A stretch of DNA of 64,000 nucleotides from Rhodobacter sp. (GTDB taxonomy: Bacteria; Pseudomonadota; Alphaproteobacteria; Rhodobacterales; Rhodobacteraceae): NCBI GenBank assembly GCA_027489175.1, contig JAIYAE010000033.1, positions 1-64,000 of the forward strand, read 5' to 3'. How positions within the stretch are numbered: the first letter of the stretch is position 1; every line of letters begins with the position of its first letter. This document shows, piece by piece, positions 8,909 through 17,924 of this stretch. A model generated the notes under the pieces. That model ran no database searches and had not been told where the DNA came from. It saw nothing but the letters and a program-made list of their open reading frames with translations. The position numbers and the translations under genes were made by a program.

Positions 8909-9361
8909 ATGGCCACTCCGATGCCGACCGGTGCCAAGGCGATGGCAGCAATCAGCTTTGCTGTCGTGGGCTGGCTGACCGCAAATGCCTATGTGCCGAA
9001 CATGCCGGAAGAAACCGCCGTGGGCGCCTTTCGGGAACTGACGGCGGTCTTGGGGGCGATCATCGGCTGGAAGGTGATGGGAAACTCGGTCGGGAAAGGC
9101 TATCTTGGCGCGGTCGGGTCGGGGTGGAAGACGGTCGTCGTGCTGGTGTTCTTTGCCCTGCTGTTCTTTGGCATCTACGAGATGCTGCGCCAGTCGGTGA
9201 AGATGCGCTATGACGGCCCGTTCGAGGCGGTGGTCGATGTGTTCAACCAGATGCTGACGCGGTCGGTGCCGCTTGGGTCGGTCGGGGTGATCCTCGTCAT
9301 GGCGGTGGGCGGTGCGGTTGCCGGCATCCTGACCGAAAACGCCAGCCGTCGCTGGCGCTGA
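8909..9361 (+). CDS. trgA: TrgA family tellurite-resistance membrane protein
   Basis: A 150-aa integral membrane protein with hydrophobic segments at about 10-28, 43-58, 72-92 and 119-140. The N-terminal pattern (TANAYVPN, then EETAVG) matches TrgA of Rhodobacter, which with TrgB contributes to tellurite resistance by an unknown mechanism. The gene starts 10 bp after cfa and is followed after 29 bp by the NUDIX gene, in the same order as the trgAB locus described in Rhodobacter sphaeroides. Confidence 0.8.
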   Translation: MATPMPTGAKAMAAISFAVVGWLTANAYVPNMPEETAVGAFRELTAVLGAIIGWKVMGNSVGKGYLGAVGSGWKTVVVLVFFALLFFGIYEMLRQSVKMRYDGPFEAVVDVFNQMLTRSVPLGSVGVILVMAVGGAVAGILTENASRRWR

Positions 9362-9390
9362 GGCCCGGGGGGCCGGATGCGAGTTGCCAG

Positions 9391-10254
9391 ATGCAGGTGA
9401 TCGGGTCGCCTGGCCTGCGGGCTGTGGTGGTGGGACCGGACCCCGCGCGGTTGGCGTTTTACTGCGATGTCATGGGATTGGCAGCCGCGCCGGTTGTGGA
9501 CCTTGGCCCTGGTGGCCCCGAGGCCGAAGCGCTGGCGCGCGGGGTCATGGACGCCTATGGCCAGCTGTCCGTGGCCGAGGTGCGGCATCGCTTGCCATCC
9601 TTGCGGGTCGCGGCAGCAAGCCAGGCGCGGGCGGCCACTGGGCCGGCCCGCGGTCTGCGGGCCGGGAGCGGCGAGGTTCAGGTGTCAGGCAGGCGGCAGG
9701 CCCATGCGGGGTTCTTCGGGCTTGAGGTGCTGACCCTGAGCCACCGCCGCTTTGACGGCGCGATGAGCCCGACCCTGCAGCGTGAGGTCTTTGTCGCAGG
9801 CGATGCGGTCACCGTGCTGCCCTATGACCCCGTGCGCGACCGGGTGCTGCTGATCGAACAGATGCGCGTCGGGCCCTTGGGCCGGGGCGATCCCTTGCCT
9901 TGGCAGCTTGAGGCGATTGCGGGCCGGATCGACCCCGGCGAGACGCCCGAGGCCGCCGCCCGGCGCGAGGCGGTGGAAGAGGCCGGGCTGACCCTGGGTG
10001 CGCTGAAGAAAGTGGCGGAATACTACCCCACGCCCGGGGCGGTGACGGAGTATCTTTATTCCTACATCGGGCTTTGCGACCTTCCCGATGGGGTGGCCGG
10101 AGTCTTTGGTGCCGAGGAGGAGGCCGAGGATATTCGCGGCCATCTTCTGTCGTTCGACGCCTTGATGGAGGCCGTTGCGCGGGGCGAAATCACCAATGCG
10201 CCCTTGCTTCTGACGGTGCTGTGGCTGCAGCGCGAACGGGCGCGGCTGCGCTGA
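9391..10254 (+). CDS. trgB: NUDIX hydrolase, ADP-ribose pyrophosphatase-like (TrgB)
   Basis: A 287-aa protein. The C-terminal two thirds is a NUDIX domain with the complete Nudix box starting GRIDPGETPEAAARRE and ending VEEAGL (around residues 176-198), typical of ADP-ribose pyrophosphatases that hydrolyse ADP-ribose to AMP and ribose 5-phosphate. The first ~100 residues are poorly conserved and rich in Ala, Gly and Arg; they may be a degenerate N-terminal domain. Position directly after trgA supports the TrgB assignment. There is no obvious ribosome binding site before the ATG at 9391, so the true start could be further inside. Confidence 0.8.
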   Translation: MQVIGSPGLRAVVVGPDPARLAFYCDVMGLAAAPVVDLGPGGPEAEALARGVMDAYGQLSVAEVRHRLPSLRVAAASQARAATGPARGLRAGSGEVQVSGRRQAHAGFFGLEVLTLSHRRFDGAMSPTLQREVFVAGDAVTVLPYDPVRDRVLLIEQMRVGPLGRGDPLPWQLEAIAGRIDPGETPEAAARREAVEEAGLTLGALKKVAEYYPTPGAVTEYLYSYIGLCDLPDGVAGVFGAEEEAEDIRGHLLSFDALMEAVARGEITNAPLLLTVLWLQRERARLR

Positions 10255-10274
10255 CGTTTTGCGCTTGGCTGGCC

Positions 10275-10327
10275 CCGGAGGGTTTCACACCCTCCGGACC
10301 TCCCGTGGGATATTTGAGGACGAAGAA
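10275..10327. repeat. hairpin (TTTCACA loop) plus GTGGGATATTTG repeat
   Basis: CCGGAGGG (10275-10282), loop TTTCACA, CCCTCCGG (10290-10297), then CCTCCCGTGGGATATTTGAGG. The loop and the trailing motif are identical to the element after the FAD oxidase gene at 39494. It probably terminates the trgAB transcript. Confidence 0.7.
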
Positions 10328-10345
10328 TGACAGCTGAGCGAATAT

Positions 10346-11506
10346 CTAAAGATTAAGTGTGACCCAAGCGCCGTTTCTGGCGGAGGAGCGGACGCAGGCA
10401 TCGACGAAGGCGACGCCTTCCAGCCCCTCTTTCAGGCCGGGGAAGGTGGTGCCCTCGGGGACCGGGGTGCCGGACTTTGCGGCGCGGATGGCGCGGGCGG
10501 CTTCGGTGTAGATCGTGGCGAAGCCTTCAAGATAGCCTTCGGGATGCCCCGGCGGAATGCGGGAGACGCGGGCGGCCTCGGCGCCGGACCCGGCGCCGCC
10601 GCGGGTGATCAGGCGTTTCGGCTGGCCGAAGGGCGTGAACCAGAGGTAGTTCGGGTCTTCCTGCGCCCATTCAAGCCCGCCTTTGGTGCCATAGACCCGC
10701 AGGCGCAACCCGTTTTCATTGCCGGGGGCGACTTGGCTGCACCACAGCATGCCCTTGGCCCCGCCCTGATAGCGCATCAGGACATGGCCGTTGTCATCCA
10801 CCCGGCGGCCGGGGACAAAGGCGGTCAGGTCGGCGGCCAGCGTGTCGAGCGTGAGGCCGGTCACGAAATTCGCCAGGTTGAAGGCATGGGTGCCGATGTC
10901 GCCGGTAGAGCCCCCCGCGCCGGACCGGGCCGGGTCGGTGCGCCAGTCGGCCTGTTTGTTGTCGACCGGTTCGGTCAGCCAATCCTGCACGTATTCGACA
11001 TTCACCAAACGGAGGTCGCCAAGCTCTCCGTTCGCAATCATCGCCTTGGCCTGCCGGATCATCGGATAGCCGGTGTAGTTGTGGGTCAGCGCGAAGACGA
11101 CGCCTGCGGCTTCGGCGGCCTTCGCCAGCTTCTTCGCTTCGGGAAGGGTCGCGGTCAGCGGCTTGTCGCAGATGACATGGATGCCACGTTTCAGGAACTG
11201 CATCGCGACGGGGGCGTGCATGTGGTTGGGCGTCACGATGGCGACGGCGTCGATCCCGTCCTTGCGGCGGGCTTCCTTCGAGGCCATCTCGGCAAAGCTG
11301 GTATAGGCGCGGGCGACGCCCAGATCTTGCGCCGAGGCGAGGGCTTTTTCCGGGTTGGAGGAGAACGCGCCCGCGACCAGTTCATACTGGTCATCAATCC
11401 GGGCGGCGATGCGGTGGACGGCGCCGATGAAGGCGTCGCGTCCGCCGCCGACCATGCCAAGGCGCAGGCGTTCGGGGCGGGCGGTGTGAGCGGCGTCGAT
11501 GGGCAT
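10346..11506 (-). CDS. Gfo/Idh/MocA family NAD(P)-dependent oxidoreductase
   Basis: A 386-aa sugar dehydrogenase-type protein. The N-terminal Rossmann fold carries the dinucleotide-binding motif [11 protein letters not shown] (about residues 18-28), and the family lysine lies in HVICDKPLT. The substrate-binding half has the [14 protein letters not shown] segment, typical of inositol or sugar dehydrogenases. The ATG at 11506 has GAAGGAG upstream. It is the last gene of the LacI-led minus-strand operon, after two TIM-barrel isomerases, and probably oxidises a sugar released or imported by the divergent plus-strand genes. The exact substrate is unknown. Confidence 0.88.
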   Translation of the reverse strand: MPIDAAHTARPERLRLGMVGGGRDAFIGAVHRIAARIDDQYELVAGAFSSNPEKALASAQDLGVARAYTSFAEMASKEARRKDGIDAVAIVTPNHMHAPVAMQFLKRGIHVICDKPLTATLPEAKKLAKAAEAAGVVFALTHNYTGYPMIRQAKAMIANGELGDLRLVNVEYVQDWLTEPVDNKQADWRTDPARSGAGGSTGDIGTHAFNLANFVTGLTLDTLAADLTAFVPGRRVDDNGHVLMRYQGGAKGMLWCSQVAPGNENGLRLRVYGTKGGLEWAQEDPNYLWFTPFGQPKRLITRGGAGSGAEAARVSRIPPGHPEGYLEGFATIYTEAARAIRAAKSGTPVPEGTTFPGLKEGLEGVAFVDACVRSSARNGAWVTLNL

Positions 11507-11517
11507 GTCGGTCTCCT

Positions 11518-12354
11518 TCAAGCAGCAAGGCCTTGGCGGATCAGGGTGATGGCCTCGGCATAGACGGCTTCGGTTGAGGTGAAAAGCGGCCGCCAAACCC
11601 TTGTGGCGGCGGCGATATCGGGCAGGGCATGGCCAAACGCCTCAACAGTGAGCCAGCCGGTGTAGCCGGCGGCTTTCGCAGTGGCGATGGCGGGAAGGAT
11701 CGGGGCGTGGCCGCGACCGGGGGTGCCGCGGTCGTTCTCGGAGATATGGATATGGGCAACCTGAGCCATGGTGGCCGAAAGGGCGGCGATGGCGTCCTTC
11801 TCTTCAATGTTCGAGTGGAACGTGTCGAAGAGATAGCCGTAGTTGGGCCGGTTCACCGCCTGCACCAACTGCGCTGCCCGTTCGCAGGTGTTCAGGGCAT
11901 AGCATTCAAAGCGGTTCAGGGGTTCGACGGCCAGGGTGATAGCACCTGTGGCATGGTCGGCCATGGCGGTCTGGGTGCGGATCAGGCGCTGCCATTCGTC
12001 CTCGGTCAGCGGGTGGCCCGAGAAGCTGGCGAGAGGCTGGTAGAACGGGCCGGCCAGCACCTCGGCACCCAGGGCGACCGAGCAGTCGACCAGCCATTTC
12101 AGGTAGTCGACCCCGGCGGATTCAGTTTGCGCAGAGAGCGGATTGCGCGCCTCGTCCTGGACAATGCCGACGACGGTGGACTGCAGCCCCTCACCGTCAA
12201 GCATGGTCTTGATGTCCCGGTAGTAGGCCGGGTCACCGCCGAAAATCGGCACTTCAACCCCATCGTAGCCCGCCGCCTTGAGGGCACGCAGCGTGGGCAA
12301 CAGCGTGCCGTCCAGATGCGTGGTCCACAAGAGGAGGTTGAAGCCGATTTTCAC
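11518..12354 (-). CDS. sugar phosphate isomerase/epimerase family TIM-barrel protein
   Basis: A 278-aa AP-endonuclease-2 superfamily TIM barrel, close to hydroxypyruvate isomerase/tagatose epimerase-like enzymes. Metal-ligand type residues appear in LAVEPLNRFE, LFDTFHSNIEE, HIHISENDRG and LTVEAFG. Start: GTG at 12354, one base after the TAG stop of the preceding gene, giving the family N-terminus KIGFNLLLW; a longer upstream version would overlap that gene. It is flanked by another isomerase and a Gfo/Idh oxidoreductase in one operon. Such enzymes interconvert keto and aldo sugars; the actual substrate is not determinable here. Confidence 0.83.
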   Translation of the reverse strand: MKIGFNLLLWTTHLDGTLLPTLRALKAAGYDGVEVPIFGGDPAYYRDIKTMLDGEGLQSTVVGIVQDEARNPLSAQTESAGVDYLKWLVDCSVALGAEVLAGPFYQPLASFSGHPLTEDEWQRLIRTQTAMADHATGAITLAVEPLNRFECYALNTCERAAQLVQAVNRPNYGYLFDTFHSNIEEKDAIAALSATMAQVAHIHISENDRGTPGRGHAPILPAIATAKAAGYTGWLTVEAFGHALPDIAAATRVWRPLFTSTEAVYAEAITLIRQGLAA

Positions 12355-12355
12355 C

Positions 12356-13411
12356 CTAGTCGAGCCCCAGCATCCGGCGGTTGGCGGCGCGGTCAGTGCC
12401 ACTGTCGGCGAAGTCGTCAAAGGCCTTTTCGGTCACCCGGATGATGTGGGCGTTGACGAAGGCAGCGCCTTCGCGGGCGCCGTCCTCGGGATGTTTCAGG
12501 CAGCATTCCCATTCGACCACGGCCCAGCCGTCAAAGCCGTATTGCGTGAGCTTGGAGAAAATGCCGCCGAAATCGACCTGCCCGTCGCCGGGCGACCGGA
12601 AGCGCCCGGCGCGGTTGACCCAGGACTGGAACCCGCCGTAGACGCCTTGCCGCCCGGTGGGGTTCAGTTCCGCATCCTTGACGTGGAACATCTTGATCCG
12701 GTCGTGGTAGATGTCGATATGGTCAAGGTAATCAAGGTGTTGCAGGACGTAGTGGCTGGGATCGTACAGCATGTTGGCGCGTTTGTGCCCCTTCACGCGA
12801 TCCAGAAACATCTCATAGCTGATCCCGTCATGCAGGTCTTCGCCGGGGTGAATCTCATAGGCGACATCAACGCCGCAGTCTTCGGCGTGGTTCAGGATCG
12901 GCAGCCAGCGGCGGGCGAGTTCGTCGAAGGCTTCTTCGACCAGACCCGCCGGGCGCTGCGGCCAGGGGTAAAGGTAGGGCCAGGCGAGGGCGCCGGAAAA
13001 GGTGGCATGGGCGGAGAGGCCAAGGTTCTTCGAGGCAGTCAGCGCCTTCTTGACCTGATCCACCGCCCATTCCTGACGCGCCTTCGGATTGCCGCGCACC
13101 GCAGGGGCGGCAAAACCGTCAAAGGCGGTGTCATAGGCCGGGTGGACGGCGACAAGCTGGCCTTGCAGGTGGGTTGAAAGTTCGGTCACTTCCAGCCCAG
13201 CGTCCTTCGCAATTTCCTTGAACTCATCGCAATAGGCCTTTGAGGCGGCTGCCTTTTCAAGGTCAAAAAGCCGCCCGTCCCAGCTTGGCACCTGCACGCC
13301 CGCATAGCCGCAATCGGCGGCCCAGGCGGTGATGGATTTCCAACTGTTGAACGGGGCGGCATCCCCCGCGAATTGCGCCAGGAACAGGGCCGGGCCCTTG
13401 ATCGTCTGCAT
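12356..13411 (-). CDS. sugar phosphate isomerase/epimerase family TIM-barrel protein
   Basis: A 351-aa xylose isomerase-like TIM barrel. Candidate metal ligands occur in DVAYEIHPGED, LYDPSHYVLQ, IKMFHVKDAE and WAVVEWECC. The start is the ATG at 13411 with GGGAGG seven bases upstream; an ATG two codons earlier would sit directly against that site. The gene follows the LacI regulator with essentially no gap. It shares little sequence with the isomerase that follows it, so the pair is not a recent duplication. Role inferred: isomerisation or epimerisation of an intermediate in the mannoside or related pathway. Confidence 0.83.
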   Translation of the reverse strand: MQTIKGPALFLAQFAGDAAPFNSWKSITAWAADCGYAGVQVPSWDGRLFDLEKAAASKAYCDEFKEIAKDAGLEVTELSTHLQGQLVAVHPAYDTAFDGFAAPAVRGNPKARQEWAVDQVKKALTASKNLGLSAHATFSGALAWPYLYPWPQRPAGLVEEAFDELARRWLPILNHAEDCGVDVAYEIHPGEDLHDGISYEMFLDRVKGHKRANMLYDPSHYVLQHLDYLDHIDIYHDRIKMFHVKDAELNPTGRQGVYGGFQSWVNRAGRFRSPGDGQVDFGGIFSKLTQYGFDGWAVVEWECCLKHPEDGAREGAAFVNAHIIRVTEKAFDDFADSGTDRAANRRMLGLD

Positions 13412-13413
13412 TG

Positions 13414-14478
13414 TCATCCTCCCAAACGGGCTGTGTCGCCCCAATCCACTTGCGCGGGCACTTCCAGGCCCTGTCGCGCCTCTGGCGGGCGCTTTTCAAT
13501 CTCGGCCACCAAGGCGCGGGCCAGAAACTCACCCGCCCGGCCCACGTCTTCCTTGATGATGATGGTCTGCCGGCGGAAACGGCGCAACAGGGCGATGGCC
13601 TCTTTTGCGACCACGTCAAAGTCTTGGCCCAGCACACGGCCGTTGCGTTCGGCCCCGGCGATCGAGGACATGGCGGCGGTGGTGGAACCGACAAGGATGC
13701 CGTCCGGCGGATTGGCCTCGGCAAAGCGGGCGGCGACGGCTTCATCGACCGCCTCGCCACCAGAGTCGGAGGTGACCTTGTCGGCCACCTCGAACGGCAG
13801 GTTCAAAAGCGCGGCCTCATCGGAAAAGCCCCAGGTCATGTGGCGGGCGTAAAGGTGTGAACGGGGCGGGGCGATCAGCAAAAGCCGCTTGCGCCCACGC
13901 TGGACAAGGGTGCGCACGGCCAGGCGGGCAAAAGCCTCGTTGTCAAAGTCGTAATAGGCGTGGTCGATCCCCATGTCGGTGCGCCCATGCGTGGCGAAGG
14001 GGAAGTTCCGTTCGCGCATGTAGCGGACGCGAGGATCATCCGGCTTGGTCTGGTTCAGGATCACCCCATCCGCGCTTTCGGTTTCCACGATGTAGCGGAT
14101 CGGCTCCATCGGGTCCTGGTCGGGGAAGAAGGGCATCACGATCATGTGGTATGCGGTGCCGCGCAGCGCGTTGGCGATGGAATAGATCAGGCGTGAGGTG
14201 TGGTTCATCACATCCGTTTCGGTCGACAGGACCAGCGCGATCACGTTGGTCTTGCCGGTGCGCAGGCGCACACCCGCGCGGTTCGGACGGTAGCCAAGGA
14301 GGGCCGCAGTTTCACGCACGCGGCGCTTGGTGTCTTCGCCGATGTCCGGCGCATCCTTCAGGGCGCGGCTGACGGTGGCGATGGCAAGGCCGGTGGCGGC
14401 GGCGATGGTCTTCAGCGTCGGACGCTCATGCTCCGAATCAGGGAGGGTCAGGATGGCGGGATCAGACGGCGATGCCAT
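13414..14478 (-). CDS. LacI family transcriptional regulator
   Basis: A 354-aa regulator. The N-terminal helix-turn-helix is at about residues 20-70 (PTLKTIAAATGLAIATVSRAL, with hinge helix residues ending LGYRPNRAG). It is followed by a periplasmic-binding-protein-like effector domain. The ATG at 14478 is the family-consistent start. It heads the minus-strand sugar operon and is divergent from the ABC importer. Two palindromic sites at 14740-14774 are its probable operators. By analogy with the family it should repress both arms until a sugar from the imported glycoside binds. Confidence 0.9.
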   Translation of the reverse strand: MASPSDPAILTLPDSEHERPTLKTIAAATGLAIATVSRALKDAPDIGEDTKRRVRETAALLGYRPNRAGVRLRTGKTNVIALVLSTETDVMNHTSRLIYSIANALRGTAYHMIVMPFFPDQDPMEPIRYIVETESADGVILNQTKPDDPRVRYMRERNFPFATHGRTDMGIDHAYYDFDNEAFARLAVRTLVQRGRKRLLLIAPPRSHLYARHMTWGFSDEAALLNLPFEVADKVTSDSGGEAVDEAVAARFAEANPPDGILVGSTTAAMSSIAGAERNGRVLGQDFDVVAKEAIALLRRFRRQTIIIKEDVGRAGEFLARALVAEIEKRPPEARQGLEVPAQVDWGDTARLGG

Positions 14479-14739
14479 GACAGTCGTCCCTTCGTGCCGA
14501 GGCGTTCCGGCGAATCCCCGTGGGTGATTCGGTGCGCGCGGGGCCATTTGCAGCCGCAGAAACCTGCCGACCAGAGGCGACGAAAATCACCTGTGGTGCA
14601 AGCCCCTGACGGATGTTTCGGCACTGCGGCATCAAGGCTGTTTTTCCCCCGATTTGCCACGAAAAGGCGTGGTCCCCTCTCGCGATCAAATCTTTTGCGC
14701 GGGGGGCCGACAAGAGAAAAGATTGATTGATCGGCAAAT

Positions 14740-14774
14740 CTATAACGTTATAGGAATGAGCTATAACGATTTAG
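14740..14774. promoter_or_regulatory. tandem LacI-type operators
   Basis: A perfect 14-bp palindrome CTATAACGTTATAG (14740-14753) is followed 21 bp downstream, two helical turns, by an imperfect copy CTATAACGATTTAG (14761-14774). Both lie just upstream of the ribosome binding site GGGAGGA of the binding-protein gene and in the 312-bp gap between the regulator and the importer. The CG-centred palindrome is typical of LacI-family sites. No other gene lies in this gap. Confidence 0.7.
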
Positions 14775-14790
14775 AAACCGGGAGGAACGG

Positions 14791-16014
14791 ATGAAACTGA
14801 CCAGATTGACGGCCGTGCTTTGCGCATCGGTGGCCATGCCAGCCATGGCGACCGAGCTTGAAGTCACGCATTGGTGGACCAGCGGTGGTGAGGCCGCGGC
14901 GGTCGCCGAGCTGGCCAAAGCCTTCGACGCATCGGGCGACAAATGGGTCGACGGCGCGATTGCAGGCGGCGGTGGCACGGCGCGCCCGATCATGATCAGC
15001 CGCATCACCGGCGGCGACCCGATGGGCGCCACCCAGTTCAACCACGGCCAGCAGGCGCTGGAACTGGTCGAGGCTGGCCTGATGCTTGACCTGACCGATG
15101 TGGCCGAGGCGAACAACTGGAAGGAAATCGTCTTCCCGCCGTCGCTTCTGGATGCCTGCACCGTCGACGGCCGGATCTACTGCGCGCCGGTGAATATCCA
15201 TTCGCCCGAATGGCTGTGGCTGTCGAACAAGGTCTATGAGGATATCGGCATTCCGGTGCCGACGAACTGGGACGAGTTCGTCGCCTCTGCGCCGCAGGTC
15301 CGCGAAGCCGGCAAGATCCCGCTGGCGCTGGGCGACCAGCCCTGGCAGTCGAACCTGGCCTTCGGCGCGATGCAGATCGCGGTGGCCGGGCTTGATGCCT
15401 GGAAGGCCGTGAACGTCGACAAGAACATGGATGTGGCCGCTGGCCCGGAATATGCCAAGGTCTTTGCCGCCGCCGCCTCGGCGCGGGAACTGGCCAAGGG
15501 GTCGAATGTTCAGGACTGGAACCAGGCGACCAACCTTGTCATCACCGATCAGGCCGCCGGCCAGATCATGGGTGACTGGGCGCAAGGTGAATTCCAAGTC
15601 GCACAGGAAGTGGCCGGGACCGACTATACCTGCCTGCCAGGCCTTGGCCTGAACGAGTACATCTCGACCGGTGGCGACGCCTTCTACTTCCCCAAGGTGG
15701 ATGATCCGGAAAAGGAAGCCGCGCAGAAGCGTCTGGCCGCCCTTCTGGTCACCCCCGAAGTGCAGGTCGCGTTCAACCTGAAGAAAGGCTCGCTTCCGAT
15801 CCGGGGTGACGTCGATCTGGCGGCTGCCAACGACTGCATGAAGAAAGGTCTGGAGATCCTCGCCGGTGGCAACATCGTCCCTTCGGGCGATATGGTCTGG
15901 TCCGCCGACGTCCAGAAGCAGGCCGAAGACCTGATGGTGGAGTTCTGGAAGTCCGACATGGCCCCGGAAGAAGCCCATACGAAATGGGTGGAAATCCTGA
16001 AATCCGGTCTCTGA
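14791..16014 (+). CDS. CUT1 ABC transporter sugar-binding protein
   Basis: A 407-aa periplasmic binding protein of the carbohydrate uptake type 1 group. Signal peptide about residues 1-20 (cut after AMA), then the family start ELEVTHWWTSGGEA. It resembles glucose/mannose-type or oligosaccharide binding proteins. GGGAGGA precedes the ATG by six bases. It is the first gene of the operon with two permeases, the ATPase and a beta-mannosidase, so a beta-mannoside or hemicellulose-derived oligosaccharide is a reasonable but unproven ligand. A hairpin right after the stop should favour its higher expression over the membrane components. Confidence 0.9.
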   Translation: MKLTRLTAVLCASVAMPAMATELEVTHWWTSGGEAAAVAELAKAFDASGDKWVDGAIAGGGGTARPIMISRITGGDPMGATQFNHGQQALELVEAGLMLDLTDVAEANNWKEIVFPPSLLDACTVDGRIYCAPVNIHSPEWLWLSNKVYEDIGIPVPTNWDEFVASAPQVREAGKIPLALGDQPWQSNLAFGAMQIAVAGLDAWKAVNVDKNMDVAAGPEYAKVFAAAASARELAKGSNVQDWNQATNLVITDQAAGQIMGDWAQGEFQVAQEVAGTDYTCLPGLGLNEYISTGGDAFYFPKVDDPEKEAAQKRLAALLVTPEVQVAFNLKKGSLPIRGDVDLAAANDCMKKGLEILAGGNIVPSGDMVWSADVQKQAEDLMVEFWKSDMAPEEAHTKWVEILKSGL

Positions 16015-16031
16015 GACTGTCTTGACGACAG

Positions 16032-16060
16032 GGGGCTGCCCGTATCGGGCGGCCCCTTTT
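16032..16060 (+). terminator. intercistronic attenuator hairpin after the binding-protein gene
   Basis: GGGGCTGCCCG (16032-16042) pairs with CGGGCGGCCCC (16046-16056) with one G-U pair, followed by TTTT. Because the operon continues, it probably gives partial termination or protects the upstream mRNA end. Confidence 0.65.
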
Positions 16061-16093
16061 CGCACCTGAAAGTCAAATGGGGGGCAGGGGCCG

Positions 16094-17026
16094 ATGTCAG
16101 TGACCAGCGAAGCGGAGCGGGGCCGCATAACCTCAGCCGACCGCCCGCGTGCCGGGTGGCGCCGCAATATCAGCGCCAAGATCGCGGCGATCCCGATGAT
16201 CGCGACGACGCTGGTGGTATTTGTGGGCGGCACGATCTGGACGGTCGTCTATTCCTTCACCGATTCCAAGCTGTTGCCCCGACTGCGCTGGGTCGGCCTG
16301 GACCAGTATGACCGGCTTTGGTCCAACAGCCGCTGGCTGGTGTCGATCGAGAACCTGTTGTTCTACGGCGTGATGTCGCTGATCTTCACGGTGGTCATGG
16401 GGTTCATCCTGGCCGTGCTGATGGACCAGAAGATCCGCTATGAGGACACGTTCCGCACGATCATGCTTTACCCCTTCGCCCTGTCCTTCATCGTGACGGG
16501 CCTGGTCTGGCAGTGGATCCTGAACCCTGACTTCGGCGTGCAGGGCATCGTGCGCAGCTGGGGCTGGGAAAGTTTCACCTTCGACCCGCTGCACAGTCCT
16601 GAAACGGTGCTTTACGGCCTGTTGATCGCGGGGCTGTGGCAGGGGACGGGGTTCGTCATGTGCCTGATGCTGGCAGGTCTGCGCGGCATTGACGAAGATA
16701 TCTGGAAGGCCGCAAGGGTGGACGGCATCCCGACCTGGAAGACCTATGTCGTGGTCATCATCCCGATGATGCGCGCGGTCTTTGTCACCACGCTGGTGAT
16801 CGTCGCCAGCGGCATCATCCGGCTTTACGACCTTGTGGTCGCGATGACGAGCGGGGGGCCCGGCGGCAACGCGTCCCAGGTGCCCGCGATGTATGTCTAT
16901 GACTACATGTTTCAGGCGCAGAACCTGGGGCAGGGGTTCGCGGCCTCGACCATGATGCTGCTCAGCGTGCTGATCGTGCTGATCCCCTGGGCCTATCTGG
17001 AATTCGGGGGGAAGAAACATGGCTGA
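16094..17026 (+). CDS. CUT1 ABC transporter permease (MalF-like)
   Basis: A 310-aa inner-membrane subunit with about six transmembrane segments, the first near residues 32-58. The cytoplasmic EAA loop that docks on the ATPase is DEDIWKAARVDGIPTWKTY followed by IIPMM. It forms the translocation path with the next permease. The last 8 bp overlap the start of that gene, indicating translational coupling. Confidence 0.9.
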   Translation: MSVTSEAERGRITSADRPRAGWRRNISAKIAAIPMIATTLVVFVGGTIWTVVYSFTDSKLLPRLRWVGLDQYDRLWSNSRWLVSIENLLFYGVMSLIFTVVMGFILAVLMDQKIRYEDTFRTIMLYPFALSFIVTGLVWQWILNPDFGVQGIVRSWGWESFTFDPLHSPETVLYGLLIAGLWQGTGFVMCLMLAGLRGIDEDIWKAARVDGIPTWKTYVVVIIPMMRAVFVTTLVIVASGIIRLYDLVVAMTSGGPGGNASQVPAMYVYDYMFQAQNLGQGFAASTMMLLSVLIVLIPWAYLEFGGKKHG

Positions 17027-17921
17027 CGCCGCCATCGCCATGACCGGCCCGCGCGGGGCCAAGCCGAAAAAGGCTCTAAGCCCGCGCAACATCATGCTGT
17101 ACGGCATCCTGATATTGGTCTGCGTCTATTATCTCTTGCCCCTCTATGTCATGGTGATGACCAGCCTGAAGGGCATGCCGGAGGTGCGCCTTGGCAACAT
17201 CTTCTCGCCGCCGGTCGAAATCACGTTTGAGCCTTGGGTGAAGGCCTGGGCCACGGCCTGCACCGGCCTGAACTGTGACGGGCTAAGCCGGGGGTTCTGG
17301 AATTCGGTCCTGATCACCGTCCCTTCGGTGATTTTGTCGATCATCATTGCAAGCGTGAACGGCTATGCGCTGATCAACTGGAAGTTCAAAGGGTCAGAGG
17401 TGTTCTTCACCATCCTGATCTTCGGGTCCTTCATCCCCTATCAGATCATGCTCTATCCCATCGTGATCCTGCTGCGCGAGGCGGGGATCTACGGCACGCT
17501 GGGGGGCCTTGTGATCGTGCACACGATCTTCGGGATGCCGATCCTGACGCTTCTGTTCCGCAACTACTTCAGCTCGATCCCGGAGGAGTTATTCAAGGCC
17601 GCAAGGGTGGACGGGGCAGGGTTCTGGGGCATCTACTTCCGCATCATGCTGCCGATGTCGCTGCCGATCTTTGTGGTGGCCCTCATCCTGCAGGTGACGG
17701 GGATCTGGAACGACTTCCTCTTCGGCGTCGTCTTCACCAAGCCTGACCTTTACCCGATGACGGTGCAGCTGAACAACATCGTCAACTCGGTCCAGGGGGT
17801 GAAGGAATACAACGTCAACATGGCCGCCACGTTGCTGACGGGCCTCGTGCCGCTGATCGTCTACTTCGTCTCTGGCAAACTTTTTGTCCGCGGTATCGCC
17901 GCCGGTGCCGTGAAAGGCTGA
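17019..17921 (+). CDS. CUT1 ABC transporter permease (MalG-like)
   Basis: A 300-aa inner-membrane subunit with about six transmembrane segments. The EAA loop PEELFKAARVDGAGFWGIYF is followed by RIMLP, and the C-terminus is GKLFVRGIAAGAVKG, as usual for MalG-type proteins. The ATG at 17019 lies inside the preceding permease gene. Only 3 bp separate its stop from the ATPase gene. It pairs with the upstream permease to import the sugar delivered by the binding protein. Confidence 0.9.
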   Translation: MADAAIAMTGPRGAKPKKALSPRNIMLYGILILVCVYYLLPLYVMVMTSLKGMPEVRLGNIFSPPVEITFEPWVKAWATACTGLNCDGLSRGFWNSVLITVPSVILSIIIASVNGYALINWKFKGSEVFFTILIFGSFIPYQIMLYPIVILLREAGIYGTLGGLVIVHTIFGMPILTLLFRNYFSSIPEELFKAARVDGAGFWGIYFRIMLPMSLPIFVVALILQVTGIWNDFLFGVVFTKPDLYPMTVQLNNIVNSVQGVKEYNVNMAATLLTGLVPLIVYFVSGKLFVRGIAAGAVKG

Positions 17922-17924
17922 CGC

